From: CAZNXJ01 sp964577115
GTDB taxonomy: Bacteria; Planctomycetota; Planctomycetia; Pirellulales; Pirellulaceae
NCBI GenBank assembly: GCA_964577115.1
Contig: CAZNXJ010000035.1
Location: 1-50,852, forward strand
Length of the DNA stretch: 50,852 nucleotides
Direction of reading: 5' to 3'
The position numbers and the translations under genes are program-made. Under the pieces are notes generated by a model, which was given only the letters and a program-made list of their open reading frames with translations, ran no database searches and was not told the origin of the DNA. Shown piece after piece: positions 27,135 to 36,043 of the stretch. Numbering within the stretch: position 1 is the first letter of the stretch; each line of letters begins with the position of its first letter.

Positions 27135-28526
27135 TTACGTCAGTTCCTGAATGAGCGTAACGAGCGGCAGGAAGAGGGCGATCACGATGAAGCCGACGGC
27201 ACCGCCGAGGAACACGATCATGAGCGGTTCGAGCAGGGCCATGAGGCCGTCGGTCAAGGTGCGCACTTCTTCGTCGTAGGTGTCGGCGACTTTGAAGAGC
27301 ATCGTATCCAGCTCGCCCGTCTCCTCGCCGACGTCCACCATATTCACCACCAGGTCGTCGACGACCCGGTTATTCATCTTCAGGATGTAGAAGCCCGCGC
27401 CGATCGCCGCGCCCGCTCCCGAGGCCATGGCTCCGAGCTCGAGCATGTTCGGCAGGAACATGATCGGGATCATCGGCCCTGCGCCGGTGACCATCCAGAA
27501 GAACAATGCCACCGGATGGAAGCCCGGTTTGGAAAACTCCTTCATGGGCCGCGCAATCGTTTCGCCTTCGCGAATCGACTCGGAAACCTTCCCATACAGT
27601 TTCTCGAAGACCGCATTGCCCGCCGTTTCGCGCGTGATTGTCAGGCCTTCGAGAATCGGCACACCGCTGGCGACGAGCGTTCCCAAGGTCCGCGTCGTAC
27701 GCGCCATAATGTTCTTCTCGACGAGCTTGCCGAGCACGGGGATCTTGAGCAGATACATGTCCCAGCCCATGCGGCCGACACGGAACTTGCGGATCAGCTT
27801 GATCGATAGCCAGATGCCGATGGGAACCAGCGGGATCAAGTAGAAATACTGGACCACATAGTTCGAAATATTGATTAGCAGCTCGGTGGCCACCGGCAAA
27901 TCGAGCTCGAATTCCTCGAACATGTCGCGGAATACGGGCACGATCTTGAGCATGATGAACGTCAAGATACCGACGGCCACGAGGATCACGACGACCGGGT
28001 AGATCATCGCGCCTTTGACTTTGCGCTTCAGCGACTCGGCACGCTCCATGAAGTCCGCAAGACGTTGCAAGATGACTTCGAGCGCACCACCCGCTTCACC
28101 CGCCTTGATCATGTTGATGTAGAGGCGACTGAAAACGCGCGGGCACTTGGCCATGGCTTCCGAAAGCGTCGCCCCTTGCTCGATCTCGTCGCAGACGTCC
28201 ATCAGCGCGTTCTTCAGTTTGCCCGGCCGCGCGTTGCCTTCGAGAATCTTCAGGCTCCGCAAGATGGGTAGGCCGGCATCCTGGAGAATGGAAAGCTGCC
28301 GCGTGAACGTCGTGATGATCTTCGTGCTGCCGCCGCCAATTGCGAAGCGGCGCTTTTTGCGGCGCGTCCCGGCCGCGGTCTTGGCACTTCGTTTGACCGA
28401 AATCTTGGTCACGAAGTAGCCCATCTGACGTATTGTAGATTGGGCCTCTTCTTCAGACGGGGCCTCGATGACATCGCGGATCTCTTGACCCGTCGCGTCC
28501 ATCGCTTCGAATTGGTACGTCGGCAT
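27135..28526 (-). CDS. gspF: Type II secretion / type IV pilus inner-membrane protein (GspF/PilC)
   Basis: The 463-aa protein has two T2SSF domains, each about 120 aa: the first with TTFTRQLSILQDAGLPILR (about 73-91), the second with RTTRTLGTLVASGVPILEGL (about 275-294). Three transmembrane helices are seen: VILVAVGILTFIMLKIVPVF, YFYLIPLVPIGIWLSI and the C-terminal IVFLGGAVGFIVIALFLPL. A hydrophobic stretch near 365-385 is an insert that ordinary GspF lacks (MVTGAGPMIPIMFLPNML and the Gly/Ala-rich segment after it). The N-terminus is basic and cytoplasmic. GspF/PilC is the platform on which the ATPases act to assemble the pseudopilus. It lies between the pseudopilin genes and the second PilB-like ATPase gene. 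Confidence 0.95.
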   Translation of the reverse strand: MPTYQFEAMDATGQEIRDVIEAPSEEEAQSTIRQMGYFVTKISVKRSAKTAAGTRRKKRRFAIGGGSTKIITTFTRQLSILQDAGLPILRSLKILEGNARPGKLKNALMDVCDEIEQGATLSEAMAKCPRVFSRLYINMIKAGEAGGALEVILQRLADFMERAESLKRKVKGAMIYPVVVILVAVGILTFIMLKIVPVFRDMFEEFELDLPVATELLINISNYVVQYFYLIPLVPIGIWLSIKLIRKFRVGRMGWDMYLLKIPVLGKLVEKNIMARTTRTLGTLVASGVPILEGLTITRETAGNAVFEKLYGKVSESIREGETIARPMKEFSKPGFHPVALFFWMVTGAGPMIPIMFLPNMLELGAMASGAGAAIGAGFYILKMNNRVVDDLVVNMVDVGEETGELDTMLFKVADTYDEEVRTLTDGLMALLEPLMIVFLGGAVGFIVIALFLPLVTLIQELT

Positions 28527-28696
28527 GGTTTATCGCGTCCTGTTTATCCGATGTTGACCGGCGATTCCGCGGAGCCGATGACGCGCCGCGCCGGCCGCCC
28601 TGTGTTCTGCCATCGTCGCTGCAACTTGTCGCTCACCGAAACGTCGCCCCGTTCGCGGTTCCTGTCTCGTATGCGGCTCGGCCGGCCCGCGGCCGC

Positions 28697-30415
28697 TCAA
28701 GCCTCCAGAATCGTCTCGCGAATCACCTCTTCCGCGGTCGTCGTTCCCTGATGGATCAGGTTGATGCCCGAGCGTCGCAAGGTGACCATGCCGTATCCGG
28801 CCGCCGCGTCACGCAGCTCGTCGACCGATACGTTCTGCATGATCAGCTCGCGCAGGTGATCGTTGATCTTCATCAGTTCGAACAATCCAACGCGGCCCTT
28901 GTAGCCCGTGTTGTTGCACACGTCGCAGCCGCGTCCCTTGTAAAACTTCTTGCCGTTTAGCTCTTCCGGCTTGAGTCCCAGTTCATAAATGACATCCGAC
29001 GTCGGCTGCATTTCCTCGCGGCACTGGCTGCAGACGCGCCGCACGAGCCGCTGAGCGAGAATGGCTTCGACCGTGGCCGTAATGAGAAACGTCGGAATCC
29101 CCATGTCCTTCAAACGCGTGATGGTGCTCGGCGCATCATTCGTGTGCAGCGTGCTGAACACCGTGTGGCCGGTCAGCGAAGCCTGAATGGCGATCTCGGC
29201 CGTTTCCAAGTCGCGAATCTCGCCGACCAGAATAATGTCCGGATCTTGCCGCAAGATGGCGCGGAGGCACGCGGCGAATGTGACGCCGATATCTGAATCG
29301 ATCGGAATCTGGACAATACCGTCGATGTCGTACTCGACTGGATCCTCGGTCGTGATCAACTTGTCCCGGACATCGTTCAGCTCGCTTAGCGCCGAATACA
29401 ACGTCGTGGTCTTGCCGGATCCCGTGGGGCCGGTGACCAGGACGATCCCGTTCGGAATGTCGATCGCCTTGCGAAATTCGCTCAGCGTTTTCTCGTCCAT
29501 CCCGACCTTGCTGAGATCGAGCGACACGACGGACCGGTCGAGCACTCGCATGACGACGCTCTCGCCGAACATCGTCGGCAACACGCTCACGCGCAGGTCG
29601 ACCGGGTGACCACCCACGGTCAGCTCGATGCGCCCGTCCTGTGGCAATCGCCGCTCGGCGATATCCAGGTTCGCCATGACCTTGATGCGCGTCGTGATGG
29701 CGAACGCCAGGTGCCGTGGCGGCGGCACCATTTCATACAGCACGCCGTCCGCCTTGATACGGATGCGGAACTCGTCTTCAAACGGCTCGAAGTGAATGTC
29801 GCTCGCGTGGTCCTTAATGGCCAGCAGGAGCACCATGTTCAAGAGCTTGCGGACCGGAGCGCTATCGGCCAAGGCCTCGGCGCTCGTCAGGTCGATCGGC
29901 CCGTCGGCGGCCAGCGCTTCGGCCTGCCGCCGCAGGTCCTCGTCGTTTTCCAAATCGACGATGATGCTCTCGACCGACTCGGTCTGCGAGTCGTAATGTT
30001 TCGACAGCGCGGCCTGGATGTCGCGTTCGGTGGCCACGACGAGCCGGATGTCGTAGCCGAGGAACGTGCGCAGCTCGTCCTGAATCGACAGGTTCTGCGG
30101 GTTGCAGGTGGCGAGTGTCAGGGTGTTGTTTTCGAAGTTGACCGGCACGACCCGGTACATCTGCGCCATCGTCTCGGTGATGTGGCCGAGCGCTTCGGGC
30201 GGGATCGTGTATTCACTGAGATTGACCACGCGCATGCCCATCTGCTCGGCGAGCGCCTGGGCAAGCTGTTCATCGGTGATCAGCCCCATTTCCTCGGCGA
30301 TCCGCCCGAGCAGTTCGCCGGGTTGCTGCTGCTGTTCTTCCAGCAGCAATTCGAGCTGTTCGTCGGTGATGAACCCGAGGTCCACGAGAATCTGGCCAAT
30401 ACGTCGAATTGCCAT
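28697..30415 (-). CDS. PilB/GspE-type assembly ATPase (second copy)
   Basis: The 572-aa ATPase has an N-terminal GspE/MshE domain (about 1-150: RRIGQILVDLGFITDEQLEL), then the secretion ATPase domain. Motifs include Walker A VTGPTGSGKTTTLYSAL at about 330, the Asp box TTEDPVEYDIDGIVQIP, Walker B ILVGEIRDLETAEIA and the His box HTVFSTLHTNDAPSTITRL. The tetracysteine zinc motif is CSQC with CDVC about 40 residues later. It powers pseudopilus/pilus extension by acting on the GspF platform. The locus has a further ATPase of this class at 32235, so two extension-type motors are encoded next to one retraction-type motor. Confidence 0.95.
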   Translation of the reverse strand: MAIRRIGQILVDLGFITDEQLELLLEEQQQQPGELLGRIAEEMGLITDEQLAQALAEQMGMRVVNLSEYTIPPEALGHITETMAQMYRVVPVNFENNTLTLATCNPQNLSIQDELRTFLGYDIRLVVATERDIQAALSKHYDSQTESVESIIVDLENDEDLRRQAEALAADGPIDLTSAEALADSAPVRKLLNMVLLLAIKDHASDIHFEPFEDEFRIRIKADGVLYEMVPPPRHLAFAITTRIKVMANLDIAERRLPQDGRIELTVGGHPVDLRVSVLPTMFGESVVMRVLDRSVVSLDLSKVGMDEKTLSEFRKAIDIPNGIVLVTGPTGSGKTTTLYSALSELNDVRDKLITTEDPVEYDIDGIVQIPIDSDIGVTFAACLRAILRQDPDIILVGEIRDLETAEIAIQASLTGHTVFSTLHTNDAPSTITRLKDMGIPTFLITATVEAILAQRLVRRVCSQCREEMQPTSDVIYELGLKPEELNGKKFYKGRGCDVCNNTGYKGRVGLFELMKINDHLRELIMQNVSVDELRDAAAGYGMVTLRRSGINLIHQGTTTAEEVIRETILEA

Positions 30416-30596
30416 CGGAGGTGTGTCTTAGCGAGAGAGGTGAGCGAATCCGGCCGAATGCCGTGGAAAAGAAAGGTGACGGGCCGTGCGTTTAGCGGCC
30501 GCGCGGGTTCATGGGTAACACGACAGGAAACGGTGATAGGGTAAACAGCGACGAGCGGCGGCGAGCCTGCGGACGCACGCCGCTCGGCGGGCGGCG

Positions 30597-31730
30597 TCAA
30601 TGTCCATCGGACTCGAAATCCTCCTCCGGCTCGATGTCTTCATCTTCTTCCAGTCCGGCCATGCGGCGAGCCTGGACGATGCGCTTCGCCAGGTCGTCGG
30701 GCCGGTGCGCTTTCGCCAACGCATCCTCGACCGTGATCAGCTCGCTTTGCCAGAGCTTCAGCAGGTGGTCGTCCATCAGCTGCATGCCGTACTTGGCACC
30801 GGTCTGAATGGCCGAGTTGATGCGGAACGTTTTGTTTTCGCGGATCAGGTTCGCGATGGCCGACGTGACCACCAGGATTTCGTAGGCTGCGACGCGCCCG
30901 CCGCCGATTTTCGGGACGAGCGTCTGGGCGAGCACGCCGATCAGGGTGCTGGCCAGCTGCGTGCGGATCTGATCCTGCAAGTTGCCCGGGAAGGCGTCGA
31001 TGATGCGGTTGACGGTCCCCTGAGCGCTATTGGTATGCAGCGTGCCGAACACGACGTGCCCGGTTTCCGCCGCCGTAATCGCCGCTTCGATCGTTTCCAG
31101 GTCGCGCATTTCGCCGACGAGGATCACGTCGGGATCCTGCCGCAAGGCGCGGCGAATCGCCTCCGAAAAGCTCGGGACGTCGACGTGCACCTCGCGCTGG
31201 TTGATCGTCGACTTCTTGTGGTGGTGATAGAACTCGATCGGGTCTTCGATCGTGATGATGTGGTGGTCGACGTTCTCGTTGATGTAGTTGACCAGGCTGG
31301 CGAGCGTTGTGCTCTTTCCCGACCCGGTCGGGCCGGTGACGAGGAACAGCCCGCGCGGCCGAAGGACGAGCTTGACGCAGGCCTCCGGGAGCCCCAACTG
31401 CTCGGGTGTGAGCATCGTGTTGGGAATCTGCCGCAGCACCATCGAAATGTTGCCGCGCTGCTTGAAGATCGAAACGCGGAAGCGAGCCAAATCGCCGAAG
31501 GCGAAACCAAAGTCCGAGCTCCCCATTTCCTGGAGCTCGCGTTGGCACCGCTCCGGCGCGATGCTCTTCATCAGCGCGACGGTGTCTTCGGGTTCCAGCT
31601 GCTTGGTGTCCAGCTTGCGCATGCGGCCATGCAGCCGGAACACCGGCGGCTGGCCCACGACAATGTGAATGTCACTCGCCCCTTGCTTGACGCAGGCGTG
31701 CAACAGTTTGTCGATCAGAATGGTTGCCAT
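30597..31730 (-). CDS. pilT: PilT-type twitching motility / retraction ATPase
   Basis: The start is set at ATG 31730 (MATILIDKLLHACVKQGASD); a TTG two codons upstream is possible. The 377-aa protein is a typical PilT: N-terminal SDIHIVVGQPPVFRLHGRM, Walker A VTGPTGSGKSTTLASL at about 135, HIITIEDPIEFYHHHKKSTI, Walker B ILVGEMRDLETIEAAI and the His box HVVFGTLHTNSAQGTVNRII. The AIRNLIRE-like motif of PilT appears as SAIANLIRENKTFRIN. The C-terminus is acidic (EEDEDIEPEEDFESDG). PilT disassembles type IV pili; its presence argues for a retractable pilus rather than only a secretion pseudopilus. Confidence 0.95.
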   Translation of the reverse strand: MATILIDKLLHACVKQGASDIHIVVGQPPVFRLHGRMRKLDTKQLEPEDTVALMKSIAPERCQRELQEMGSSDFGFAFGDLARFRVSIFKQRGNISMVLRQIPNTMLTPEQLGLPEACVKLVLRPRGLFLVTGPTGSGKSTTLASLVNYINENVDHHIITIEDPIEFYHHHKKSTINQREVHVDVPSFSEAIRRALRQDPDVILVGEMRDLETIEAAITAAETGHVVFGTLHTNSAQGTVNRIIDAFPGNLQDQIRTQLASTLIGVLAQTLVPKIGGGRVAAYEILVVTSAIANLIRENKTFRINSAIQTGAKYGMQLMDDHLLKLWQSELITVEDALAKAHRPDDLAKRIVQARRMAGLEEDEDIEPEEDFESDGH

Positions 31731-32234
31731 GTTCAAGTCGCCGCCACGAGCACGCCGCGCAGGACGGCTCGCGTGTCAGTCGGTCCTCTCAGTTCCGCGA
31801 ACCGGCCGCCGAATGGCAGGCCCGATTCGATCCTCTGCGAAAAGATAATTACGAGACAATGAACCTGTGGTCGGCTCGACCGCGAGCGCGTCACGCGTAA
31901 CCGGCTCGAACGAGCGGATTCCCGCGAAGACCACGCTGCGACGACGGGACGGAACGTAGTTGATTCGACCCGGCTGACGAGTCGATTATTACGCCCGACA
32001 GGGCCGACACAAGAAAAAGGGCAATTTCCAAGCGGCGGCAGGCCGCCCCAGGGCGCGCCGCCATGCTGCATGGACGCCGTTCCGGCAGGCGACTCCATGC
32101 CTGCCCCAGGACGCGCATCCCATCGCGCGCCCTCCCTCCTCACCGTAAAGACCTTCCAGCGGGCTCTGTGCCTTCGGGTGGTCCGTCTTTGCTCATCCGA
32201 GTAGGCCGTCAGGCGACCCTTCGAAAGGACCGCG
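31731..32234. other. Intergenic spacer inside the pilus locus with inverted repeats
   Basis: No gene is credible here. Two inverted repeats stand out: ccatgctgcatgg (32061-32073, 6-bp arms) and ggcaggc-gactccat-gcctgcc (32084-32105, 7-bp arms, 8-nt loop). Neither is followed by a T-run. The 504-bp length suggests a separate promoter for the pilT gene downstream on the minus strand, but none is clear. Confidence 0.5.
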
Positions 32235-33968
32235 TCAGGCCACCAGAGCCGTGTCCTGCTCGGTCCGCTTCGCCACGCGATAGACTTCTTCGAGCGTCGT
32301 GACGCCCTGGCAGACCTTCAGGAGGCCGTCCATGTAAAGTGTTCGCATGCCTTGGCTTATGGCGACGCGCCGGAGCTCTTCGGACGACGCGTTGGCAAAG
32401 ATTAGCTCGCGCAGCTTATTGTTGATCGGCATCAGTTCAATGAGGGCGATCCGGCCCCGATAGCCGCTTTTCTGGCAGTAACTGCACCCTTTGCCGCGCA
32501 TGAACTTGGCTCCGGCCGCCTGCTCGGGCGTGATGCCGGCGTCCTCGAGCACGGACTCGGAGAGCTGCGTGGGCGTCTTGCAACGGCTGCAAATCACCCG
32601 CACCAGACGCTGCGCCATGACCCCGATAACGCTGCTCGCCACCAGATAGCTTGGTACATGCATGTCCACCATGCGCGTAATGGCACTGGGCGCGTCGTTC
32701 GTATGTAGAGTACTGAAAACCAAGTGTCCAGTGAGCGAGGCCTGAATACCCATCTGAGCCGTCTCTTGATCGCGCATTTCGCCGACCAGGATGATATTCG
32801 GGGCCTGGCGGAGCATCGCGCGAATGATGCGGGCGAAATCGAGCCCGATGCTGTGGCGCACCTCGCACTGGTTGATTCCCGGCAAGTAGTACTCGACCGG
32901 GTCCTCGGCGGTGATGATTTTCCGGTCCGGCCGGTTCAGGGCGTTGAGCGCTGCGTAGAGCGTCGTGGTCTTTCCGGACCCCGTAGGACCGGTCACGAGG
33001 ATGATGCCGTTGGGGCGGCGGATGAGCTGCTGGAACTTTTGGAAGTTGTCCTCGGACATGCCCAGCTGCCGGATGCCGATCTTGATGTTGTCCTTGTCGA
33101 GGATCCGCATCACCACCGACTGGCCGTGGTTCGTGGGGATGATGCTGACGCGCAGATCGAGCTCCTTGTCGCCGACGGTCACCTTGATCCGCCCGTCCTG
33201 GGGGCGGCGGCGTTCGGCGATGTCCATCTTCGCGAGAATCTTGATGCGGGAGATGATCGCCCCGAGCAACCGGCGGGGGGGCTTGTCGCGTTCAACGAGC
33301 ACCCCGTCGATGCGGTAGCGGATCCGCACACGGTCTTCGAACGGTTCGATATGAATATCCGAAGCCCGCAGCTGCACGGCTTCGCTGATCATCAGGTGAA
33401 CGAGTTTAACGATCGGTGCGCTATTTTCGTCGACGCCCTCGTTGTCCTTGACCTGATCCTGTTCGGTTTCGGTGAAGTCGATAGCCGTATCGGTGAATTC
33501 CTGGAGCATCGAGTCCGCCGATTCACCTTCGATCTGTCCGTAATAGCGGTTGATGTTTTCGAGGATCGTTTCGCGTGGAGCGAGCGCCGTTTCGATGGTG
33601 CGGTTAAGAATGAACCGCAGCTTCTCGATGGTTTCGATATCCATCGGGTCGCTGACGATCACCGTCAGCGTATCGCCTTCGCCGGCGAGCGGCAAAATGA
33701 CGTTTTCGCGGGCGACCGACTCGGGGATGAGTTCGATTACGTCATCTGGGATCGTTACCTCGGAGAGATCGACGTAATCGAGGCCATGGTGTTCGGCCAT
33801 GGCTCGCATTACTTCTTCGCCCGTGGCGTAGCCGAGCCGAACGAGGCAATCGGCAACCGTCAGTTCCGGCTGCTCGCGTGCCATCTGTTCCGCTTCGGAA
33901 AGCTGATCCAAGCTGACGATGCCGCGACGTAATAAAATGTCCGTAAAATCGCCCATGCGCGTGGCCAT
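32235..33968 (-). CDS. PilB/GspE-type assembly ATPase (first copy)
   Basis: The start is taken at ATG 33968 (MATRMGDFTDILLRRGIVSL); an ATG at 33956 (MGDF) is equally possible, while the region upstream to 34046 is not typical. The 577-aa protein has the MshE N-terminal domain (GDFTDILLRRGIVSLDQLSE), then the ATPase domain with Walker A VTGPTGSGKTTTLYAALNAL, TAEDPVEYYLPGINQCEVR, Walker B ILVGEMRDQETAQM and the His box HLVFSTLHTNDAPSAITRM. The tetracysteine motif is CSRC and CSYC. It is the first gene of the pilus/secretion locus and is similar in architecture to the ATPase at 28697. The two probably arose by duplication and may serve different filaments. Confidence 0.94.
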   Translation of the reverse strand: MATRMGDFTDILLRRGIVSLDQLSEAEQMAREQPELTVADCLVRLGYATGEEVMRAMAEHHGLDYVDLSEVTIPDDVIELIPESVARENVILPLAGEGDTLTVIVSDPMDIETIEKLRFILNRTIETALAPRETILENINRYYGQIEGESADSMLQEFTDTAIDFTETEQDQVKDNEGVDENSAPIVKLVHLMISEAVQLRASDIHIEPFEDRVRIRYRIDGVLVERDKPPRRLLGAIISRIKILAKMDIAERRRPQDGRIKVTVGDKELDLRVSIIPTNHGQSVVMRILDKDNIKIGIRQLGMSEDNFQKFQQLIRRPNGIILVTGPTGSGKTTTLYAALNALNRPDRKIITAEDPVEYYLPGINQCEVRHSIGLDFARIIRAMLRQAPNIILVGEMRDQETAQMGIQASLTGHLVFSTLHTNDAPSAITRMVDMHVPSYLVASSVIGVMAQRLVRVICSRCKTPTQLSESVLEDAGITPEQAAGAKFMRGKGCSYCQKSGYRGRIALIELMPINNKLRELIFANASSEELRRVAISQGMRTLYMDGLLKVCQGVTTLEEVYRVAKRTEQDTALVA

Positions 33969-34075
33969 CGGAGCAAACCCGCAAAAGAGAAAGGACCGCT
34001 CGGCTCCCCCCAGAGAAGAGCGGAGCAGCAGGAGCCGATTCGACACAAACTATGATGACTCAACAGCCTGGGGCT

Positions 34076-34081
34076 TGTCAA
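34076..34081 (-). promoter_or_regulatory. Possible -35 element upstream of pilus locus
   Basis: On the minus strand the sequence is TTGACA, a perfect -35 hexamer, located about 110 bp before the first ATPase gene. With a 17-bp spacer the matching -10 would be tcatca, a weak match, so the call is tentative. Confidence 0.3.
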
Positions 34082-34155
34082 ATGCCGCCGGCAAATGTAT
34101 TGCGGGGGTGCCGAGCGCCTAAACGCCGCGCGACACGAGCGATTGGGCTCCCGGA

Positions 34156-34857
34156 TTACCGAGCTCGCAGGCGCAGCTGGTCGGCCACCGCGCGCAGCTG
34201 ATCAGCTTCTTCATAGCACGCTTCGAGCTCTTCCAGTTGATCGGCCAGGCGATCGACCTGCCTCGCTGCTCGGCGTAGTTCCGCTCGCACGTCCTCCCCC
34301 AGAACGGGCGAGGATGGTTCGCTTGGCACACACGCGTCATACGGAGAATAGGACAGCGCCTCGGCGGGGGGTGGAAGATTTTGCGGCGCAGTGGGGGGCA
34401 TTTGCCGAGCGACCTCGTCGAGCGCGGCGGCAAACGCGTCCTCCGCGGACTCGGGGGCCTCGTTTTCCCACAACGTTCCCTCAAACGGGCTGCCAAACGC
34501 GCGCCGCAATCGCAGGATGTCCTCATAGGGACTCTCCGCCTTCGCTTGAGGCGAGCCCGTCGTGGCCGGTTTGCCGTCCGACTCTTCCTTAGCGACCTCC
34601 GGCCGCGGCGCGGGAAGCTCTTCCGGGGCGCTCGTCGACAGCAATTCGCCTCCTCTCTCAGGGGGTGGAGCGTCCGCACTGCGGGTCCGCGCGGGCATCG
34701 TCGCATGGCTGGCCGGCTGCACGAGGCTGAGTGCGCCGAGTGAGAACAGGGCGAAGAGACAGATGGTTAGCGGCGAGAGCCGCAGGAGCTGCCGCCAGGA
34801 AAATCGGCGGGCGACACGAGTGGGGTGGCTTGAGGCGAGCGGGCGAGGCCGGAGCAT
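34156..34857 (-). CDS. Single-pass membrane protein with C-terminal coiled coil, function unknown
   Basis: The ATG at 34857 has a strong ribosome binding site (ggaggtg, 5 nt upstream). The 233-aa product has a basic N-terminus and one transmembrane segment (LTICLFALFSLGALSLVQPA, about 30-49). A long Pro/Glu/Ala-rich linker follows, then a central part with ESPYEDILRLRRAFGSPFEG, and a C-terminal helix rich in Glu, Leu and Arg (RRAARQVDRLADQLEELEAC) that looks like a coiled coil. No family is recognised. It stands 110 bp upstream of the first PilB-type ATPase start on the same strand, so it could be the first gene of the pilus locus, for example an assembly or alignment factor, but this is a guess from position only. 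Confidence 0.72.
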   Translation of the reverse strand: MLRPRPLASSHPTRVARRFSWRQLLRLSPLTICLFALFSLGALSLVQPASHATMPARTRSADAPPPERGGELLSTSAPEELPAPRPEVAKEESDGKPATTGSPQAKAESPYEDILRLRRAFGSPFEGTLWENEAPESAEDAFAAALDEVARQMPPTAPQNLPPPAEALSYSPYDACVPSEPSSPVLGEDVRAELRRAARQVDRLADQLEELEACYEEADQLRAVADQLRLRAR

Positions 34858-35176
34858 GTGTCACCTCCGTGTGACCGGGTGGAGCGAAGGGCGAGCCATC
34901 CATCCCGCGCATTATGCGCCCTGGTGGCGGCCGGCCAAAGAGGAAATTCTGAGGGGGGCAGGGCAAGGGTGCCGAGTGCCTATTCCCGCCCACGGCATCT
35001 CGAACGCCTCTCTACTTCAGAACCCTGTTTCCTGAACCTTGAACCTTAACCTTTGCGGCAGCCGTGTTGCCGCGAGTTGCCGCGATGCCGGTCGGAATTC
35101 CCGTTGACGTTCCCGCCGTGTGTGCTGATAATCCGCGGCCCGAATTTCAGGCTTCGAATCGCTCTTTCTTCTCTTG
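34858..35176. other. Divergent intergenic region with short tandem repeats
   Basis: This spacer separates the divergent membrane-protein and beta-barrel genes and must contain both promoters. It holds a tgaacct heptamer run (35033-35052; two perfect copies and one lacking the G) and a perfect 10-bp tandem repeat gttgccgcga (35066-35085). No clear -35/-10 pair was found. Confidence 0.5.
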
Positions 35177-36043
35177 ATGCGCCATATGGCTCCGGTCGCC
35201 TCCCGACTTCTGCGAAGACGAGCACGATGCGTCGCGGACGCGCGGGAGCGGGGCCGTACGGGGGTACTTGCGCGGTTGGTGTTTGTCGTGCTTTGGGTTG
35301 CCACGGCGGCCCGCGCGGAGGAAGCTGCCGAACTGGCTCGGCGTCCCGTGCCGGCGGGGCACCACGAATTGGAAGGCGCCGAGCTGCCATTGTTTGGTCC
35401 CGTGCCGGGCGGAGACGCGGGTGCTACGGCCGAGATGGGGTGGCTCAGCGATTCCTGGTTTTCTCCCCAACGCCACCGAGGGCTCGGGCAACCGCTCCAG
35501 CGGACCAGCTGGCGTAATCGTCCCGTTTCCTTGGGCGGTTTCGTGGGCGGCTTGGCCACCGACGATCCGATCGACGGCGAGCTGGCTCAGAGCGACACGA
35601 TCTTGGGCGGTGTGCGGCTTGGCTACGACTGGACACACTTCTGGGGTAGCGAGCTGCGGTTTGGATTCTTCGAAGCGGACCTGCTCAGCCCGGACGCCGG
35701 TGTCTTGGAAACGTCGGGTGACGCGTGGATGCTCGACGTCCACGTGCTCTACTATCCCTGGGGCGATGCGCGCTGGCGCCCCTTCGTGTCGCTCGGCGGC
35801 GGCTTCGTCAGCCTCGATTACCGCCACGCCGACGGCCAGCCGCTCGACGAAACCGCCTTCCAGCTGCCGTTCGGCGGAGGCGTGAAGTACCTATTCGATC
35901 GGTCGCTCGCCCTGCGCATCGATGTGCTCGACAACTTCTCCGTCGGCAGCAGCCAAACCAGCTCGATGCACAACATCAGCTATTCGCTAGGCTTCGAGTG
36001 GCGATTTGGCGGCGGTACGAGCAAGCGCTACTACCCGTATTAG
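35177..36043 (+). CDS. Outer-membrane beta-barrel protein
   Basis: ATG 35177 is taken as the start (an ATG at 35186 is close). The 288-aa product has a long Arg-rich N-terminus before the hydrophobic signal segment (VLARLVFVVLWVATAARAEE), so the true start could lie further in. The mature part has the alternating pattern of beta strands expected of a small outer-membrane barrel: GGVRLGYDWTHFWGSELRFG, AWMLDVHVLYYPWGDARWRP and SYSLGFEWRFGGG near the C-terminus. The last strand ends in aromatic residues (RYYPY), similar to the terminal signature of BAM substrates. It resembles OmpA/OmpW-type 8-stranded barrels in general outline. The role is unknown. Confidence 0.8.
   Translation: MRHMAPVASRLLRRRARCVADARERGRTGVLARLVFVVLWVATAARAEEAAELARRPVPAGHHELEGAELPLFGPVPGGDAGATAEMGWLSDSWFSPQRHRGLGQPLQRTSWRNRPVSLGGFVGGLATDDPIDGELAQSDTILGGVRLGYDWTHFWGSELRFGFFEADLLSPDAGVLETSGDAWMLDVHVLYYPWGDARWRPFVSLGGGFVSLDYRHADGQPLDETAFQLPFGGGVKYLFDRSLALRIDVLDNFSVGSSQTSSMHNISYSLGFEWRFGGGTSKRYYPY

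Noticed and set aside
30600..31862. Plus-strand open frame of 420 codons opposite pilT
   Set aside because: Antisense shadow; the real gene has complete Walker A, Walker B and His-box motifs.
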